From: Chalciporus piperatus
Lineage: Eukaryota > Basidiomycota > Agaricomycetes > Boletales > Boletaceae
Length of the DNA stretch: 22,444 bases
Direction of reading: 5' to 3'
Assembly: GCA_038093975.1 (NCBI GenBank)
Contig: JBBPTG010000344.1
Location: forward strand, 1-22,444
Position numbers and translations under genes: made by a program. Positions within the stretch are counted from its first letter, which is position 1, and every line of letters begins with the position of its first letter. The notes under the pieces are model-generated. The model was not told where the DNA came from. It did not search any database and saw only the letters and a program-made list of their open reading frames with translations. Positions 9,406-19,273 of the stretch are shown in pieces.

Positions 9406-10262
9406 GGTGTTCTCCTGCCGTCGGTCTTGGTCTTCTTTGAGAGTGTGCAGGTCGCGATGAGTCGCTGGTTTTTTGCAGGTTTCGGGTTCAGGTCTTGTCA
9501 GCTTGCGAGTGTGGTGGAAGGGAGAACGTGTGGTCTGGTTGACGAAAACGATAGAGACTTGATGACCCAGTCCGTCCCGTCCATCTTTACTATCCTCTAT
9601 GCCAGAACTCCCCGTACTCATCTGATTTTCTCTTTTCTCCCTCGCGCCGGCTCCCAATGTCAAAGGCATGCCAAATGAAAAATCTCTACTCATGTGGTAT
9701 GGACCTCGATTTCATTGTATGACTCACATTTCTTTCCATAATTAACCTCTGTACAAGGGGCGCGCCTGCATTGTGTGCGACACGGTCGGTCTCAGCCTAT
9801 TATTTTTCCCCCTATCTTTCTCTCGTCCATCTCTTCTTCGCTCTAGGTAGAGATGTTTTGATTGTTGTTTATTCTGAATATACCAGAGCTATGAAGTCAT
9901 GTTACAGTCTCAAGGCCACCGATGGTCATTTTGAGTGCTCTGATTTCGACACGCATTATATGACCAACAAGCCACAAGGGCTATTCGCTGAATGCGTGAA
10001 AGCCAGGCGAAAAAGATTGGGCGGAAGCATCGACGCATTTTCCAAGGTGGCAGTGGCGCGAGAATGGACATGAACTCACTTCGAATCAGTGACTTCCTTT
10101 CTGTGCCATCACTTACATCACAATGATCAAGACGCTTGGCCCTACTTGTGCGCTGGGATACATGCTTGCGCCTTACGGTAAAGCAATACTCGGAGGGGGT
10201 TCTTATGTGAGCTCTAGAGACACGCTTCAAGTTGTTCCCGTGGCTCACGAAACTCGTCGATC
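9406..10262 (+). other. BuGZ 3' flank and gene-free spacer
   Basis: The first ~300 bp are likely BuGZ 3' UTR, ending in AT-rich sequence around 9680-9760. The rest (9770-10262) includes a short plus-strand frame to 10073 with no recognisable similarity. The CK1-like pseudogene begins after it. No RNA gene or repeat was seen. Confidence 0.45.
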
Positions 10263-11190
10263 ATCCTAAACAGTGAACAGAGCGTCGCCGTGTATAGGGC
10301 AACTGAAGAAGGGTCTGGTAAAACCGCGGCTCTCAAGAAATCGCGAGTCTCCAGGACAGTTATGTAAACGACCCACTCTTCGACACGAGACCCGTTTACT
10401 GGAACTGCTCAAGGGTCAAGCTGCCATTCCTGCCGTATACTATATGGGTATTGTCAATTGGAGCATTTCGAGTACATGTCTATGGAGCTTTTGGGACCAA
10501 CCATCGCAGAGCTGCAGAAGGATGGTGCCGGTGTGATGATGAAGACCGTCATTCACGTCCGATCAAGTGTCCAGTCGGCTTCTCGGAGTAAGCACATCAC
10601 CCTTTCTACTTATCACGCGATAGACCTTGCTCCACGCGATGACATTGAGTCCTTGGCCCTCACCGCCCTTTTCCTTCTCCGTGGAAACTCGCCCTGGAAA
10701 CCTCGCCTACGCTTGGAGTAATAGGAGATCATCCGAGTCATGAAATCGGCTTGCTCAGGCCCGGATTTATCTGCCGGCTTTCCAAGCGAATTCGTCGACA
10801 TCTTACTTACAGCCGCTCCCTGGCATTCAATCAATTTCCCGACCGTGGCGCACTCAGGGACTCGTTTGCGAGTCTAGCTGGCAGGTTGGGCTTCTCTTTC
10901 GACAATGGATCACTCAACTGGACACTATGCTAGTACCCCCAAACTACCAACCCAATTCTAGACGAACCCGCGGTCTTAATTCCTGATGAAGACAAGGTCA
11001 TTGTCGGTGACGGTGACAATGATCTCTGGGAGAACAGCTACTGCGGGTGGGATATTAACATGCGGGACCGCCAAAGGGAGCGAGACAAGGGCGTGACCTT
11101 GCCTGCGGGGCGGGGGGTCGAGCTCGATAACATTACCCCGATGATTGAAGACTCAAGTGCAAAGGAATTGAACCATTTTGGGTCGAGCAC
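10263..11190 (+). pseudogene. CK1-like kinase pseudogene lacking catalytic core
   Basis: Pieces of one kinase-like protein are visible in order: an N-lobe with NSEQSVAVYRATEEGSG and TAALKKSRVS (glycine-loop region and beta-3 lysine, 10263-10355), RPTLRHETRLLELLKGQAAI (10370-10430), EHFEYMSMELLGPTIAEL (10459-10512), IDLAPRDDIESLALTALFLL (10621-10680, activation-loop/helix F region with DDIESL), then the C-lobe YSRSLAFNQFPDRGALRD (10810-10865) and an acidic tail (PDEDKVIVGDGDND, 10983 on). Frames change near 10362 and 10457, each fixable by one base. Between about 10545 and 10600 the HRD catalytic loop and DFG motif should appear and do not, so a piece encoding the active site is missing. The tail from 10961 to about 11190 is open and may follow an intron ending CTAG at 10960. 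CK1-group placement is by overall pattern and is moderate. Confidence 0.6.
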
Positions 11191-12276
11191 CATAGCACCA
11201 CCGTCAGCGGGACGTCCAACGCTGGCGTCGTGGTTGCAACTGAACCCATCTGACATCGGCAGATGTGCTGAAGCCTGTTAGCCGCCTAGTTGACCCGATG
11301 GGCATCTGGAAGGCCTGGCTGAGCCCTTCTTCTAGCATCGCGTCGAATACTCAGGTGACAAGGCCGAACTCTGCAACCAGCGCATCGCTCTTGACACGAT
11401 CAAATAAATCGAAACAAGTCATTGAGCAATCGGCGGCGGCAATAACCTGGATAGGTAGGTCGCAGATCAAGTTTGAATTACCAGGCTACCAGGCCAGCTT
11501 TGCCTCAATGCTGTCATTCCAGGCTGTCGAGCAGGGCAGAGGGGAGGGGGACTTCAGCGGCTGTCCGGCGAAAGTCAGGTCACACAGATTGACTCTCGGA
11601 TCGTTCGCGCGAGTCACTCTTAGCTGGATCAGGTCGCTTGCCAGATAATGCGGTTCGGGTGAGTTATCTCAGGCTCACCTAGCAACCTTGTCATCATGTT
11701 CTCATTCCTCTCAAGCTCGTATTGATTGCCTCGCCGGCATCGCCGACTCTCTTCATGGCAATTCTCTTCGTCAGAAACGCATGAGCTCAGTGCGGCACCG
11801 TTCATCCATCACTGGCATCAGCGTCCTGGAGATGCTCTGGGTCGCAGCATATTCTCGGACACTCTATGAACGTATGCAGACAATGATCGGCGACCCGTCA
11901 TTAGTGAGTTTGCTAGTAGTGAGAGTACCGGTCTTGTTGGAGTTTCATTGTCATGGATAATATTTGATGGAGTATCGTCGCGCTTTTGGCCGCGCTCGAT
12001 TGTAGGAATGCGGTGGTATCAGAGAAGGATCGATCGCACGAATAGTGAGATGGTGTATCCAACGTCTAATAGATCGAATGCTCCGAGGGCAATAAGCGCA
12101 TCCTACAAATGGCGGCAGACGGCTCTCGAAATTCGGCAACCGAGATCAATTGTGCTCCAAGCAAGTCTATTCATCTTTAAAATTTCGCTCATCCAAATCT
12201 TCGTTAGATTGCATATACACATTTCATTTTGTGGCATTAAAGGACCAAAATTGACATAATGACGTGCGCCTGTTTA
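11191..12276. other. Gene-free stretch between two kinase remnants
   Basis: Several short plus-strand frames are open (to 11281, 11265-11648, 11688-11960, 11948-12259) but none has a recognisable motif, a good start context or convincing splice partners. The first few dozen bases may be the end of the CK1-like tail. Nothing else was seen. Confidence 0.4.
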
Positions 12277-12803
12277 CTACCGTAGGAACGAGGCAATGGG
12301 TTCATTGAGAAGTTTTTGAAATGCTGCGTCCACCTCCAAAAGTTGAAATGGGTTATCAGAATAACTGACAAAAATCCTGCAGAGATCCAATGCTTTCATG
12401 TACGCGCGGGCCGCCTGCCAATTTCTTTCGTGGCCCACACCGGCCTCCAGGTTCTTCGACCACTCACCTAGTAAAAAGTCTCGCTTTTTTGGGCGACACA
12501 CGCGCGCGTGCATTATCAGCCATTCGTCCAACGGTCGATTCTTCTTGCGAAGTACGCCGTCGTCATAGCGAAGGGAAATCCAGATCAGGACCCAGATGAA
12601 GGACTCCGCATCATAATCGTACGCGTGTTTTCTTTCATGGAGCCCTTTATCTTCGAGGAGAGCCAGCGCCATGAATGGGGCCGTGCCGGTACGTTCAGTT
12701 CCAGTAGGGCTATCCTCGATTGACGCCAAGTCAAAGTCGTTCAGGACGCCAATGATCATCCCATCCTTCGCAACCCCAAAGGCCTGAGTTCGTTTCGCAG
12801 TCC
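12277..12803 (-). pseudogene. FunK1-type fungal kinase fragment (C-lobe only)
   Basis: FunK1 (Pkinase_fungal) kinases are expanded in mushrooms and are of poorly known function. This piece starts at the end of the N-lobe/C-lobe hinge with IIGVLNDFDLAS, the FunK1 version of the DFG motif, followed by TGTAPFMALALLE (APE-like region), YDAESFIWVLIWISLRY (helix F, normally HDLESFFWVL) and a C-terminal helical tail ending at a TAG at 12277. The glycine loop, catalytic lysine and HRD-type loop that should lie upstream are replaced by the end of the arrestin-like remnant, so this is a truncated copy fused to unrelated sequence. No start codon with family-like context is visible. Confidence 0.6.
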
Positions 12804-14880
12804 CTAAGCGTGATCGTACAGTCGTATTTTTTCCTCTTCCGCGGTCGGCCAAGGCGTCTAAACCCTACGCTATTCACGCCGACGAATCAGTGGCGATCTA
12901 CACAATCCATCAGATAATGCAAAATACGCAACGAAAGAAGGAATCCTTACATCACTAGCAGTAGCAGTGGTTGTGCTCACCATCGCAGCTGCCCCTTGTA
13001 CCTTCTGCAGTTTCGCGACAACATTGACATACAGGTTCTTCTTCTCATCCTCCGCAGACAGAAACGCTTTTGCGAAGGGCGCGACGGTAGCGTCGTAGTT
13101 TTCGTCGCACTCATCACCTGAGGATCGATAATCAGTAGCGTCCTTCTCGCTGATATTCGTTATCGCAACCCTGTTCTGAGCATTCGGACTCAGTATCTCC
13201 GCGAAATACGTGCATCGTTTTGGTTGGTAGATGAGGTAACGGCACCCTCTCGAATACCACCTAGTTCTCCTCGAGAGGATGGTCGGTTGGATGAACCGTA
13301 TCCTGGGTAGTTGATCGCGCCAGCCGACCTACTCTCAGGACCAACCGCGAGCGCCCAAGTTCGTCTACCTCTAGCAGTTAGTCCGCAACGCCATTATGAC
13401 CCATCAATGCCGTGTTATATTGAACAGACTGATTTGGGGGGCAAGGGACGTGCGTGAGTTGAAGTCGTTTGAAGCATTGCGGAATTGAGAGTCGCCAGTG
13501 GGCCGCGGGAGAGATGACGCACAAACTAGGCGCAACACCAATGCGGCTGTGGGGGTGATGAAAAGACATTAATCAGAGAAAAGTTGGGAGTTGAAACCTC
13601 CCGTGACATACCTGATAACTTCTTCTGATACATTCCTGAAAGGAAGTGAGGTATTGGGTTATCCCATCTCCAGAGAATAACGCATCAAATCTACTCACCT
13701 CGGCCAGTTCGACACAATCAAAGGTAGCTCCATCAATGATGCTCTGCATTGCTCCATTCCATTCAACGTCGTCGTCGTCGTCGTCGTGTGCGTATTGGGG
13801 ATCAGACATCCCAATTCGGGTTTGTGGTGTGTATTGGAATTTGGCATACAACGTCAAGTTGAGGGGAACCTTTTGTTCTGCGATATTTGCTGTTATAACT
13901 TCAGGTCCACTCCGCATCGCGGTTACTTGAGGATCCGGAAGACGGTGGTTTCCTTCAACGTAAACTCGAACAAGTTCGCCCGCGCTTGACGGTGAGATGA
14001 TGGGCACCGTCTTGATGGACGGAGCGCGATTCAGGTTGGGAGTAAACAGGCCATGTAGAATGGAGCTAGTGTTTGTCGATGATGATCTTATGATGATAGT
14101 CGTGGCTTGAGATGCACAGATGTTTCGCGACGACGGAATAAACCTCTGCCACTAGTTGGAGGGGACGGAGAGCGAAATTGTTGACGTTCATGCATACTCA
14201 CCCCAGCTTACCGAGCGTCAAACAGTCGCGAAAAGCCAACATGACCAAGAAACATGAGCAATGGAGGCTTTCGGTAATCCAAAGCGGACTCACCACCTCT
14301 CTCCAACGCTATGTCGGACGGTATGGACTCTGGAATCCGAATCAAAAAGGGAAGTCGTGGCTTGAGATGCACAGATGTTTCGCGACGACGGAATAAACCT
14401 CTGCCACTAGTTGGAGGGGACGGAGAGCGAAATTGTTGACGTTCATGCATACTCACCCCAGCTTACCGAGCGTCAAACAGTCGCGAAAAGCCAACATGAC
14501 CAAGAAACATGAGCAATGGAGGCTTTCGGTAATCCAAAGCGGACTCACCACCTCTCTCCAACGCTATGTCGGACGGTATGGACTCTGGAATCCGAATCAA
14601 AAAGGGAAATCTTGCTATTAAAATACCCCAGACGAGATCGTCACAGGTCCGTAGAGAAACTTCGATCGATAATATTCACGCACCGAATGAAACAAGGAAT
14701 GATCTTCGCTCGACTGCCAAAGCGATATGGGACTTGTGCCAACGTGTATGTGTTTGCTTGACCGCCACCTGGGAGTACTAATGTCTCAATCTTCTTGAGC
14801 CCAACGGCGCGTACCCACTTAGCTTTGACGCCCGCGGGGCTCGACTTGGTCGGAGTGGGTGCCTCGATCCACTTTCAAAC
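12804..14880 (-). pseudogene. Arrestin-like protein, decayed
   Basis: Fungal arrestin-like (ART) proteins recruit ubiquitin ligases to membrane cargo. Reading leftward: KAKWVRAVGLKKIETLVLPG (about 14830-14765), then QDFPFLIRIPESIPSDIALE (about 14625-14570, a typical arrestin N-domain strand), a basic segment, then FEFTLKETTVFR (about 13970) and IAEQKVPLNLTLYAKFQY (about 13885), which match the arrestin C-domain pattern. The last two are in different frames, so at least one frameshift lies near 13940. Donor/acceptor pairs follow DCVELAE (about 13700) and ECIRRSYQ (about 13615). Further exons around 13190-12955 and 12857-12804 share a repeated AE(D/E)EKxxLY motif and end at TAG. A 255-bp tandem duplication interrupts the N-domain. 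The upstream end overlaps the TPR reading frame on the other strand. Family call is from pattern only. Confidence 0.45.
14098..14607. repeat. Perfect tandem duplication, 2 x 255 bp
   Basis: Bases 14098-14352 are repeated at 14353-14607 with no difference found by eye. The repeat breaks at 14609 and has only a single base of homology at the junction. The length is a multiple of three (85 codons). It lies within the arrestin-like remnant and duplicates the IRIPESIP strand, one likely splice acceptor region and the basic segment. Identity implies a very recent event. Confidence 0.92.
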
Positions 14881-15001
14881 CACCACGCAATGGGGGGGTC
14901 TGAATTCCTGCAGGATCTCTACGCAAAACATCTACCAACAGATTTCGGTTACCCACTCCGGACTCCTGAGCCGAGCAGCAGACTCCCTGACTCTTATCAA
15001 A

Positions 15002-16018
15002 ATGAAGGACTTCAGATCGGGGATGTTGGCTACGTTGACCGCTGGGGAGTGTTCCATGTGCTTTAAGAACCACCCTGTCCGTGTTCAGTGCCTCCATGAC
15101 CTTGAGCAGTCTTTCAGGACTCGTTTCACCAAGCTCAGAGACTTTGAGGACATTGGACGAGCCATTGCGATGGGTGAAGAGGCTCTGAAACTCACTCCCG
15201 AGAACCACCCTGACCGTGCTCGGCACCTCCGCCACCTTGGGTGGTCTCTCAGGACTCGTTTCGACACGCTCGGAGACATCGAGGACATCAGACGAGCCAC
15301 TGTGATACATGAAGAGGCTGTGAAACTCATTCCGGAGAACCACCCTGACCATGCTCGGCACCTCCTCAATCTTGGGGTGTCTCTTAAGACTCGTTTCAAA
15401 ACGCTTGAAGACGTCGAGGACATCAGACGAGCCATTTCAATGGGTGAAGTGGCTCTGAAACTCACTCCCGAGAACCACCCTGGCCACTGGCATGCTGAAT
15501 GCCTCCTCCGCCTTGGGGAGTTTCTCGGGACTCGTTTCGAAACACTCGGAGACATCGAGGACATCAGACGAGCCATTGTGATGCATAAAGAGGCCGTGAA
15601 ACTCATTCCGGAGAACCACCCTGACCGTGCTCAGTACCTCAGCTATCTCGGGGTGTCTCTTAGAATTCGTTTCGAAAAGCTTGGAGACGTCGAGGACATC
15701 AGACGAGCCATTGCAATGGGTGAAGAAGCTGCGAAACTCACTCCCAAGAGCCACCTTGACCGGGCTCAGTACCTTAACGACCTTGGAGGGTTTCTCAGGG
15801 CTCGTTTCCGCATGCGCGGAGGCATCGAGAACATCAGACGAGCCATCGTGATGCGTGAAAAGGCTGTACAACTCATTCCGGAGAACCACCCTGACCGTGC
15901 TCAGTTCCTCAACAATCTCGGGGTGTCTCTCCAATATATTTGGGACCTCAGACGAGCCGTTGCGATAGGTGAAGAGGGTGTGAGACTCACTCCCCAGAAC
16001 CACTTTGACCATGCTTGA
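15002..16018 (+). CDS. TPR-array protein, truncated (Agaricomycete TPR/CHAT-type family)
   Basis: An open frame of 338 residues from the first in-frame ATG (15002); it is also open upstream to 14795 without an ATG, but that part is antisense arrestin-like sequence. It encodes 45-residue tetratricopeptide-like units with the pattern DIEDIRRAI...EEAVKL(I/T)PENHPDRA..L..LG.SL..RF. The first unit is decayed (KNHPVRVQCLHDLEQSFRTR), one unit has two extra residues (near GHWHAE), and the sixth loses about nine residues (SLQYIWDLRRA). Proteins with this repeat usually continue into a C-terminal CHAT peptidase domain. Here the frame stops with TGA at 16016-16018, where earlier units read CGG, and no CHAT sequence follows. 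It is therefore probably a truncated pseudogene or gene fragment, possibly still expressed. No splice sites are needed within the array. Confidence 0.55.
   Translation: MKDFRSGMLATLTAGECSMCFKNHPVRVQCLHDLEQSFRTRFTKLRDFEDIGRAIAMGEEALKLTPENHPDRARHLRHLGWSLRTRFDTLGDIEDIRRATVIHEEAVKLIPENHPDHARHLLNLGVSLKTRFKTLEDVEDIRRAISMGEVALKLTPENHPGHWHAECLLRLGEFLGTRFETLGDIEDIRRAIVMHKEAVKLIPENHPDRAQYLSYLGVSLRIRFEKLGDVEDIRRAIAMGEEAAKLTPKSHLDRAQYLNDLGGFLRARFRMRGGIENIRRAIVMREKAVQLIPENHPDRAQFLNNLGVSLQYIWDLRRAVAIGEEGVRLTPQNHFDHA
15152..16015 (+). repeat. In-frame 135-bp coding repeats, six units, alternating two types
   Basis: Units start at about 15152, 15287, 15422, 15563, 15698 and 15833, with a broken seventh. Types alternate: MGEEALKLTPENHP-like units (15152, 15422, 15698) and HEEAVKLIPENHP-like units (15287, 15563, 15833), visible in DNA as CTCACTCCCGAG versus CTCATTCCGGAG. 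The true amplification unit is thus a 270-bp dimer. Long antisense frames here are by-products. Confidence 0.85.
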
Positions 16019-16848
16019 CGCGTCGAGAGATACAAAATGGCATACCACTACATGTGACGGAGGGATCGAGTTAGAGTTAGCAGCACCCATTGGCTCCGAG
16101 AGAGCACCGGCAGAACAAAAGTTTTTGGGATATAACCCGTGAATGATTTTGTTCGAGAGATTCAATAGTCCGCGAGACGTTAGTTGAGCCGGTGAACAAT
16201 TCGCCCTGAGTAGTGCAGAGTGAAGCGGCAAGGAGGCCACTGGCAGGTTCATGGAAGCGAAACTGTCCAACTCGGTCGAATCAGGAGGTCACGATCGAGT
16301 GCTCCCAATATGATGCAAACTGCACAGAAACGATTCAAAGGGTACGTATTTAGCGGAGAGATACTCCGAGCCCTTCAATTCCGCAATTGGTCGCGGAGGA
16401 TTTTCTGGTAACGAAAAGCGCGTACGGTGCCTCTTGTCAACCATCGTGTTTCTCTGATCGGTACTGCTGCCCGGGTTACGCGTGCCGGGCTTAGCGGGCG
16501 TTGGAGGAGGAGCAAATGTATCATGTGTCGGATGGTTTGCGGGGTGTTGGAGTATGGCGTATGTGCCTGCGTATGTGTGTCCCAATAACGAGAGGGAAAT
16601 CCCTTAAGTTGTGATGGTGATCGACAGAAAAGCCGTCGAAACTCGAGAGAACGAGAGCCCCCAAGTCAGTCCAACTTACGATCTGTAGCGAATGGCGTTT
16701 GAGTGACTCGGACACGATGCGATTACTTATAATCTATATACAATCTAACCACTACACGGATTATTGATCAAAAGCAAAGGAACGATGATTAGGATTAGCG
16801 CGGAAGATTCTCCACACGAATAAGAATGTCATCTGCGGATATACGCAC
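16019..16848. other. Gene-free spacer and MCH1-like 3' flank
   Basis: No recognised gene. Minus-strand frames at 16715-16521 and 16585-16289 are open and Pro/Thr-rich, without family resemblance or clear splice sites. The AT-rich part at 16720-16790 is probably 3' UTR of the MCH1-like gene. No CHAT-domain sequence was found after the TPR array. Confidence 0.45.
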
Positions 16849-18712
16849 TTACACCCTTCCCTTCCACATCCGCCACAGATACAACGTCGCTCCGAACGCC
16901 AGAGCAGCCATGAACGCGCTCACCTCCATCGTCAACGTCCAACACTCTGTACCCCGACACACTCCCACACCGCCTGAACCATCCGCGGGGGGAGAATGCG
17001 CAGCAGAGACAAAGGCATATAGATAGGAGAATGCGGGGGTGCCGACGAAAGGGGCGTATGTTATTATGCCGTAGTTGCGCCCTAGATTCGAAAGACCCCA
17101 TATGGAGGATACGAGGGATGGGCTGGAGAAGCGTGTGGTGAGAAGAGTGAGCGTGAGCGTATAGATAGAAGGAACGTACAGGACAGTGAATGCACATCCG
17201 TATGCGACGCCTGCGCCTATGCTGGGGGGTAAATCAGACATTATTCACGGTGGAAGTCGAATGTTCTTCTACCTCAGCGCCCATAGATTTGTTTGCTCTT
17301 TGATACCGACGATCATCCATCCGAACGTACAGACGAGCACAGCTGCCGAGAAAGTTAGGAATGCGATCCTACTTATATAATACTTCCTCAGAGAACCACG
17401 TGCTGCGTCTTGGGCACCAGATGGTACCGGAGATACGATATCTGCGAGTGGTCCAACAAGGAGCCGTGATATCGTATTCGCCAGTGAAAGCATGCGAACT
17501 TGAGTTGCAGTTGCGAGCGAGGTAGAAGGGGTATCAGTAAAGGGAGAAATAACGGATGTTTGTTGGGGAAGCGAGAGAATGATCGTGCCGATATTAGAGA
17601 TAATCATTTCGCACTGTCCAAACCGATCAATTAACGAACGACTACGTTTCGAGAGAACTTACAGAGCCAAGGATAACGGCCACGATAAACGCGAGTGTCC
17701 AGAAATTGCGGTCTCTCAGTATATCCATGGCGCTCTGTTTGACTTCTGGGGAATCGTCGGCAACAGAAACTACTTCAACTTCGACTTGGGCTTGGCTTTG
17801 CCCAGTGCTGTTCCCATTGTGTTTGTTCGGAAGCAGCGCAGTGCGTTCGTCAGGTTCTTCGGGGTCAGTTACAATGCCGGGTGAACTGATTGCCCCCTCG
17901 GAGGCCGAGGGTACCACATGCATGGTGAGACCTCCTACGAGGTGAACACATCCACACAGAATTGCCAAGAATTGTAGAAAATGTGTAACATCTAGTTCTC
18001 CCGTGGAAGTAGAGAAATATCTGGAGGCGAGGATGGAGAAGAAAGTCGGAGAGAGGCCAAACAAGGCCATGCTTGTACCGGCTGCAACACCGATATACTC
18101 TGGGAAGTTCTTGGATGCAGCGAACACGGATGAGAAGTACCTGTGTAATATCAGCAGGCGATCGGGGTCGATATGTTCGAGGTGCATACGAGAATACGGT
18201 GCCTAGGGCAGCGATGAAGAAGTAGAATACGAGGTGGTAGAATGATGATGCCGATGGTTGTGTGATATCGTCTGGTGTCTTGGAGATCTCGTTTGCGAAA
18301 AGGCCAAACCCGGTCGAGAAGAGACAGGCAGAGGCCAAGGAACATGCCCATGGACCATAGTAATCAAGGACCTTCCCGACGAAAGCGGCAAACGGGTATT
18401 GTCCCATCATACCACTTCACGTGACAGAAATTAGTGGATGAAAGCGGTGGAAAGAAGGCCCGACGAACGCAAGTGCAATGGTGGTCAGTTGCGGTTGTGT
18501 GAGCTTCAAGTGCGCGACCAATGCTGGCGACAACAGTGGAAAGCAGAAGACGCCTCCGGCACATATCCTGTTGGGGAGTTCATCTCAGTACGCATTCCTC
18601 GAGCTGAGAAGGAGACCACAAACGCATTGGCACCGACTGAGAGGCACACGAGGGCGAGCCTAGCGCTGCGAAGATAAGGGCGAGAGATGCCCTGTTTGGT
18701 TAAAGATGACAT
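16849..18712 (-). CDS. MCH1: Major facilitator transporter, MCH1-like
   Basis: Membrane carrier of the MFS (monocarboxylate-transporter-homologue/nodulin-like branch); yeast Mch1 is a vacuolar membrane protein of unknown substrate. Six exons: 18712-18624, 18567-18469, 18414-18190, 18140-17663, 17613-17273 and 17221-16849, with 49-56-bp introns, joining to 534 residues (yeast Mch1 486). The first helix (RLALVCLSVGANAICAGG, residues 18-34) contains the family-typical start and is split by intron 1. Other signatures are GMMGQYPFAAFVGKVLDYYG (64-83), PEYIGVAAGTSMALFGLSP (151-169), the second-half start RDRNFWTLAF, NTISRLLVGPLAD (motif A-like loop) and WGLSNLGRNYG. The long central loop (about 210-285) is acidic and carries ERTALL (236-241), an ExxxLL sorting signal. 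The start is the first ATG, with no upstream alternative in frame. Divergent from the MARVEL-like gene. Confidence 0.88.
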
Positions 18713-19273
18713 GGTATAGTTAACGAGTGTCTATACAGCGCAACATGCGTCGATGACAATTGTCGTGTGGGGGACCTCGAAGTCAGAGAGTCACGACTGC
18801 TGTGGGGAAATTCGCGGAGTTAGCCGAACCGAACTGGGGTGTGTTGGGAGCCGTACTCTCGAGCGTCCTCGGTGCATTTATGGCGGTCGAGTCTATGATA
18901 GAAAAATACGCTTTCTATAGGGTGTTCTTCACGGTGCGCATGAGTCTTGACAGGATGTGGGTACATTGATCGAGGAGTCTGTCAATTACATTCAGGGGTT
19001 AATTACCCTAATTGTGTGTACGCGAGAACAAAAGAGAAATAATATTATCGAGTTCATTGTAAAGCAGCGGCAACGTTCCATTGTCCGTTCTCTTTATAAC
19101 GTACAATGCAAGAACCACCCAAATCCCTTCTGTCCCCGCCTCTGGAGGCGTTTTTTGCTCGCCTCTTCTTTTCTGCCAACTCAACCGTCTGGTCTCTGTG
19201 AGATCCAGTCTGGTCCACCTCACGACTGTAACTTTCAACACTGTATCCAACACGTCCTACCACTGAAACGATC
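18713..19273. promoter_or_regulatory. Divergent promoter region, MCH1-like and MARVEL-like genes
   Basis: 561 bp between two divergent ATGs. A TTTATAACG TATA-like sequence at about 19093-19101 lies ~175 bp before the plus-strand gene. Two CGGAGTTAGC/CGAACCGAAC stretches at 18814-18832 and a long mixed region show no obvious operator. The open plus-strand frame from 18760 to 18969 has no similarity and no context. Confidence 0.4.

Noticed and set aside
14795..15001. Upstream extension of the TPR frame
   Set aside because: No ATG; it would need a TTG start, and the DNA is arrestin-like on the other strand.
14819..15606. Long minus-strand frames opposite the first TPR units
   Set aside because: Also antisense to the repeats; only the far end (14830-14765) carries genuine arrestin-like sequence, in a separate frame.
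15437..16270. 277-codon minus-strand frame
   Set aside because: Antisense to the TPR array; its regular pattern merely mirrors the 135-bp coding repeat.
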